The position numbers and the translations under genes were made by a program. Under the pieces are notes generated by a model. It searched no databases, was not told the origin of the DNA, and saw only the letters and a list, made by a program, of their open reading frames with translations. Below are positions 60,559 through 64,000 of a stretch of 64,000 bases of DNA, piece by piece (position 1 is the first letter of the stretch; every line of letters begins with the position of its first letter). Source of the stretch: Hyphomicrobium sp. (GTDB taxonomy: Bacteria; Pseudomonadota; Alphaproteobacteria; Rhizobiales; Hyphomicrobiaceae); assembly GCA_030148725.1 (NCBI GenBank), contig JASBSU010000041.1, forward strand, positions 1 to 64,000. The letters run 5' to 3'.

Positions 60559-61479
60559 ATGGACAAGCTTGTTTCATCACCTAGCTATCTCGATCAGTCG
60601 GCCGCCGTGCGCGAGCGTTTCGACCGCCTCAAGGAGCGCGAGGTCATCCTCAGCGTGCGCAACTTGAACAAAGTGTTCAGCGCCAACGGCAGGGAGACCG
60701 TGGCGCTTCGCGACGTGAGCTTCGCGACGCATCGACGGGAGTTCCTGTGCGTCATCGGATCATCGGGTTGCGGCAAGTCCACGCTGGTGCGGATACTTGC
60801 CGGTCTCGAGACGCAGACCTCCGGTGAGGTGCTGGTCGAAGGGAAGCCCGTGGAGGGGCCGGGTCGCGATCGCGGCATGGTGTTCCAGACGTACACGCTG
60901 TTTCCGTGGCTGACCGTGAAGAAGAACGTCATGTTCGGCCTCGAAGTGAACAACGCGGGCAGGTCCGAGGCGGAGGCGCAAGCGCTGCAGTGGCTCGACC
61001 TCGTCGGGCTTTCGAAGTTTGCGGACAGCTACCCCTATCAGTTGTCGGGCGGCATGAAGCAGCGCGTCGCGATCGTGCGGGCGCTCGCCAATCAGCCGCG
61101 TGTGCTCCTGATGGATGAACCGTTCGGCGCGCTCGATGCGCAGACGCGCGCCAAAATGCAGGCGCATCTCCTGGAGATCTGGCGGAAGATCGACATCACC
61201 ATCGTTTTCATCACGCACGATCTCGATGAGGCGATCTTCCTCGCGGACCGCATTCTCGTGCTGAAGCCGCACCCGGGCGAGGTGATCGAGATGATCGAAG
61301 TGCCCGTGCCGCGTCCGCGGCATGAGCGGCAGGTGACGTCGGAGGAGTTCCTCGCGACGCGCCGCCGGCTCGATGAGCTGATCCATGCGCCGACCAGTCA
61401 CGCTCAGGACGAAGAGGACGAAGCGGGCTTGCACGCCGCCCTGGCGCGGCTCACCGACGTAACGGACAACGTGGAGTAG
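60559..61479 (+). CDS. ABC transporter ATP-binding protein (NitT/TauT type)
   Basis: A 306-residue ATPase. Walker A is GSSGCGKST, the Q-loop is [10 protein letters not shown], the signature is LSGGMKQR, Walker B is [12 protein letters not shown] and the switch His is in FITHDLDEA. An N-terminal extension of about 30 residues and a C-terminal extension of about 40 acidic residues ([17 protein letters not shown]) exceed the usual length and might be regulatory. Powers the importer encoded just upstream. Confidence 0.95.
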   Translation: MDKLVSSPSYLDQSAAVRERFDRLKEREVILSVRNLNKVFSANGRETVALRDVSFATHRREFLCVIGSSGCGKSTLVRILAGLETQTSGEVLVEGKPVEGPGRDRGMVFQTYTLFPWLTVKKNVMFGLEVNNAGRSEAEAQALQWLDLVGLSKFADSYPYQLSGGMKQRVAIVRALANQPRVLLMDEPFGALDAQTRAKMQAHLLEIWRKIDITIVFITHDLDEAIFLADRILVLKPHPGEVIEMIEVPVPRPRHERQVTSEEFLATRRRLDELIHAPTSHAQDEEDEAGLHAALARLTDVTDNVE

Positions 61480-61488
61480 CGACGTTCG

Positions 61489-62247
61489 ATGCTTTGGTCG
61501 CAGCGCACATGGGCAGAGCTGCCCGCCGATATCACTGCAGCGCGACAGGCCGCGATATTGCCGGTCGGTGCAACGGAACAGCATGGGCCGCATCTCGGCA
61601 CCGGCATGGACTGGGTGCTGGCCGATCGCCTTTGTACGGCGGTAGCGGCGCGCACGGGCGTGCCAATGCTGCCGGTTCTGCCGTACGGATGCTCGCTCGG
61701 GCATAGCCTGCGCTGGCCGGGGACGATCGCGGTGCAGCCGACAACGCTGATCCAGATCGTCAAGGAGATCGGCGACTGGGCCTATCATAGCGGCGTGCGG
61801 CGGTTGTTCATCGTCAACACGCACGTGACGAACTTTGCGCCGCTGCGGTGCGCGCTTGAGATGCTGCGCGCCGAGCACGACGATCTGATGGTTGCCGTCA
61901 TCAACTCGGCGCACGTCAGCCCGCGCGTCAAGGCAGCGCATTTCGCAGAGGGCGACGACTGGCACGCCAACGGTGCTGAGACCTCGCTGATGATGGCGGT
62001 GGCGCCGGACATCGTGCGGGAGGCGCTGATCGCCAGTTCGGACGACCCCGATCGCACGGAAGGTCTGGTGTTCTCGCATCCGGTCAATCGCACGAGCGTC
62101 AATGGCGTCACCGGAGCGCCGAGCGGCAGCAGTCTTGCCTCTGGGCAAGAGCTGTTCGGGTGGATGGTCGATGATCTCTCAGCGCTGGTCGAGCGCGGCA
62201 AGCACGAAGAGCCGCCACTCCCGCATTCCTACTTTTCGCAGGTTTAG
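61489..62247 (+). CDS. Creatininase-family amidohydrolase
   Basis: A 252-residue member of the creatininase/mycofactocin-MftE family of metal-dependent amide hydrolases. Metal-ligand motifs: E30 and H32 in GATEQHGPH, D41 in GTGMD, H112 in NTHVTN, and WHANGAETS with H159 and E164. Compared with creatininase, the NGHxEN motif is NTHVTN, so the Glu after the His is missing; many family members also lack it. It probably cleaves a ring or linear C-N amide bond in the imported compound; the substrate is unknown. It lies 9 bases after the ATPase gene. Confidence 0.88.
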   Translation: MLWSQRTWAELPADITAARQAAILPVGATEQHGPHLGTGMDWVLADRLCTAVAARTGVPMLPVLPYGCSLGHSLRWPGTIAVQPTTLIQIVKEIGDWAYHSGVRRLFIVNTHVTNFAPLRCALEMLRAEHDDLMVAVINSAHVSPRVKAAHFAEGDDWHANGAETSLMMAVAPDIVREALIASSDDPDRTEGLVFSHPVNRTSVNGVTGAPSGSSLASGQELFGWMVDDLSALVERGKHEEPPLPHSYFSQV

Positions 62248-62277
62248 GCACAGGTAACACGACCTAAGAGAGGACGC

Positions 62278-63639
62278 ATGACGGCCAACGGTGACATCGC
62301 GAAGCTTCAGAAAAGCCTCGAAGATAAGGGGATCAAGTATTGCATCGGCGCGTATGTCGACATTCACGGCGTCCCGAAGGGAAAGGTCGTTCCGATCGAT
62401 CATCTCGAGCACATGGCGCACGGCTCGGAGCGTTACACGGGCTATGCGCTCGATGGTCTCGGGCAAGCGCCGCACGACGATGAGATCACGTCGATCCCCG
62501 ACTTCGGCCATATCATCCAGCTGCCCTGGGAGCCGAAGGTTGCGTGGATCCCGGCGGATAACGAGTTTCAGGGCAAGCCGTATCCGCTCAACACCCGCGT
62601 TGCGCTGAAGAAGGTGATGGCGGAGGCGGCTGAGATGGGCTTCGGCTTCAATCTCGGTGTCGAGTGCGAAATCTTCGTCTTGAAGAAGAACGCCGACGGC
62701 TCGCTGTCGATCCCAAGTCCGGACGATAAGCTCGTGAAGCCCTGCTACGACCTTGCAGGGTTCATGGACAACTTCACCTGGCTCGATCAAATGGCGTCGG
62801 CGATGAAGACGCTCGGATGGGATCTCTACTCATTCGACCATGAGGACGCGAACGGGCAATACGAGTTCGACTTTGCCTATTCTGACGCTCTGACGACTTG
62901 CGATCGGGTGACGTTCTTCCGCTTCATGGCGAAGCACTACGCCAAGGAGCAGGGGCTGATCGCCACGATGATGCCGAAGCCCTTCGCCAACAAGACGGGT
63001 ACGGGTGCGCATTTCAATATGTCGCTCTCCGACCTGAAGACCGGCAAGAACGCTTTCGCGTGCGATCCGAAGGACGATCCGCGCGGGCTGGGGCTAACGG
63101 AAACGGGATATCACTTCATCGGTGGCATCCTGAAACACGGACGTGCGCTTTGCGCTGCGTTTGCGCCGACGGTCAACAGCTACAAGCGGCTCGTGCGCCA
63201 GGGCGGTATGGCGTACTTCTCGTGGGCGCCGGTGTTCAACTCCTATGGGTCGAACAATCGCACGAACTCGGTGCGTGTTCCGGCCGGGGGCGGACGTTGC
63301 GAGTCACGTAATGCGGACGGCGCCGTCAATCCATATCTGGCTGCAACACTCGCCCTTGCTGCCGGCCTCGATGGCGTGCGCAACAAGATCGATCCGGGGC
63401 AGCCCAACGAAGACAATCTCTACGCCATCGGTGAAGCCGAGCGGCGCGCGCGAGGGATCGAGTTCCTGCCGCAGACGCTGCAGGAAGCGGTCGAGGCGTT
63501 CGCTGCCGATCCGCTGATTGAAGAAACTCTCGGAAAAGAACTGCGCGATGAGTTCATTCTCTACAAGCGCAACGAATGGGAGGCTTACCACCTTGCAGTC
63601 AGCCCGTGGGAAATCGAGCGCTACACGCACCTCTTCTAA
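62278..63639 (+). CDS. Glutamine-synthetase-like ligase (type III / GMAS group)
   Basis: A 453-residue GS-fold ligase joining glutamate to ammonia or an amine with ATP. Seen: N-terminal beta-grasp ([14 protein letters not shown]), GVECEIFVL with metal-binding Glu, [21 protein letters not shown] and [30 protein letters not shown]. Where true GS has DGSS, with Asp50 and Ser53 shaping the ammonium site, this protein has D59-G-L-G, as in gamma-glutamylmethylamide synthetase and other amine ligases. So an amine acceptor is plausible. Commonly annotated type III glutamate-ammonia ligase. Its place after an importer and an amidohydrolase suggests it traps the amine or ammonia released. Confidence 0.88.
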   Translation: MTANGDIAKLQKSLEDKGIKYCIGAYVDIHGVPKGKVVPIDHLEHMAHGSERYTGYALDGLGQAPHDDEITSIPDFGHIIQLPWEPKVAWIPADNEFQGKPYPLNTRVALKKVMAEAAEMGFGFNLGVECEIFVLKKNADGSLSIPSPDDKLVKPCYDLAGFMDNFTWLDQMASAMKTLGWDLYSFDHEDANGQYEFDFAYSDALTTCDRVTFFRFMAKHYAKEQGLIATMMPKPFANKTGTGAHFNMSLSDLKTGKNAFACDPKDDPRGLGLTETGYHFIGGILKHGRALCAAFAPTVNSYKRLVRQGGMAYFSWAPVFNSYGSNNRTNSVRVPAGGGRCESRNADGAVNPYLAATLALAAGLDGVRNKIDPGQPNEDNLYAIGEAERRARGIEFLPQTLQEAVEAFAADPLIEETLGKELRDEFILYKRNEWEAYHLAVSPWEIERYTHLF

Positions 63640-63655
63640 GGTGGCGGAGAAAGAC

Positions 63656-64000
63656 ATGCTGGGTACCGCGCCCGAGTCGCGTTTCGTCAGCCGCATCAGC
63701 ATCTCTCTCCCGGAGAGGCTGCTGACGGAGCTCGACTCTATGGTTGGCGATCGCGGCTTTCAGAGCCGGTCGCAGGCCATCAACGACATGCTGCACAAGT
63801 CGTTGATCGAGCACCGGCGCGAGCATGGCGAGGGCGTGATGGTGGGTACCATCACACTCTACTACAAGAACGCAACGCCCGGCTTGCAGAAGAAGCTGGC
63901 GGATTTGCAGGCGGTGCACATCGACGAGGTCATCAGCTCGCTGCACATCCATCTCGCGAACAACGAGACGATGGAGGTCATCCTCGTGCAGGGGCCAGCA
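63656..64000 (+). CDS. NikR-like ribbon-helix-helix regulator (3' end cut by window)
   Basis: The first 115 residues are present. Residues 9-52 are the ribbon-helix-helix DNA-binding domain (RFVSRISISLPERLLTELDSMV, SRSQAINDMLHKSL). Residues 60-115 are the ACT-like sensor domain (GTITLYYKN, SLHIHLANN). Aligned with E. coli NikR, H97 and H99 match ligands H87 and H89, but H76 is A86 and C95 is T105, so the classical square-planar nickel site is incomplete; H88 lies two residues from the lost His. The ATG at 63656 has GGAG 8 bases upstream; GTG 63641 is an alternative. Last known gene of the operon whose promoter carries a NikR-like palindrome. Confidence 0.9.
   Translation, partial: MLGTAPESRFVSRISISLPERLLTELDSMVGDRGFQSRSQAINDMLHKSLIEHRREHGEGVMVGTITLYYKNATPGLQKKLADLQAVHIDEVISSLHIHLANNETMEVILVQGPA

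Noticed and set aside
1-64000. Mobile elements, tRNA genes, CRISPR arrays or an island boundary
   Set aside because: I looked for transposase or integrase frames, tRNA-like T-loop sequences, regularly spaced short repeats and flanking direct repeats and found none that hold up by eye.

Overview
The window is GC-rich, densely coded DNA, most probably the chromosome of an alphaproteobacterium of the order Hyphomicrobiales; a Hyphomicrobium-like methylotroph is a guess. The clues are two small proteins resembling the C-terminal domain of the alphaproteobacterial cell-cycle regulator GcrA, a fused Mrp antiporter operon, a glutamine-synthetase-like ligase of the type III/gamma-glutamylmethylamide synthetase group, and the overall style of the secreted proteins. 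I saw no rRNA, tRNA, transposase, integrase, phage gene or CRISPR array.

Layout. 1-1450: sparse, with a GcrA-C-like miniprotein and weak ORFs. 1454-3602: Tat-exported dioxygenase-like protein, a bis-histidine ferric-reductase-like membrane protein and an alpha/alpha-toroid protein. 3654-7925: RND efflux pump (permease and adaptor). 8603-10400: periplasmic cupin and acyl-CoA dehydrogenase, convergent across a perfect 15-bp hairpin. 10919-18447: a 2076-residue exported multidomain protein, a mini-protein with four CX3C motifs, and a secreted protein sharing FPPV motifs with the giant. 18573-21786: copper-linked TonB receptor locus. 22017-25208: GlxA-type regulator divergent from a haloperoxidase-like hydrolase, NmrA-like reductase and cupin. 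25295-29816: amine or amino-acid catabolism (RidA, PuuB-like oxidase, XRE-cupin regulator, APC permease) with a shared 15-bp operator motif. 29921-33616: small proteins, CspA and a second GcrA-C-like protein. 33644-39707: TriABC-like RND system with two lipoprotein adaptors and a divergent TetR regulator with a palindromic operator. 39729-47179: assorted envelope genes, including a glycine-rich autotransporter divergent from an AraC regulator, and an EF-hand protein. 48223-54232: mrpA/B-C-D-E-F-G. 54262-58308: two small lipoproteins, a two-component system, a DUF1344-like protein and a membrane protein. 58488-64000: an operon with a sigma-54-type promoter and an overlapping 12-bp perfect inverted repeat, encoding an ABC importer, a creatininase-family hydrolase, a GS-like ligase and a NikR-like regulator cut off by the window end.

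The last operon is the strongest candidate for an undescribed system. Its promoter type, importer, amidohydrolase and glutamate ligase together suggest nitrogen scavenging from an unknown amide or amine. The NikR-like protein keeps the ribbon-helix-helix fold but lacks two of the four nickel ligands of E. coli NikR, while the operator has NikR-like 6-16-6 geometry. The second candidate is the giant/CX3C/FPPV surface-protein cluster.
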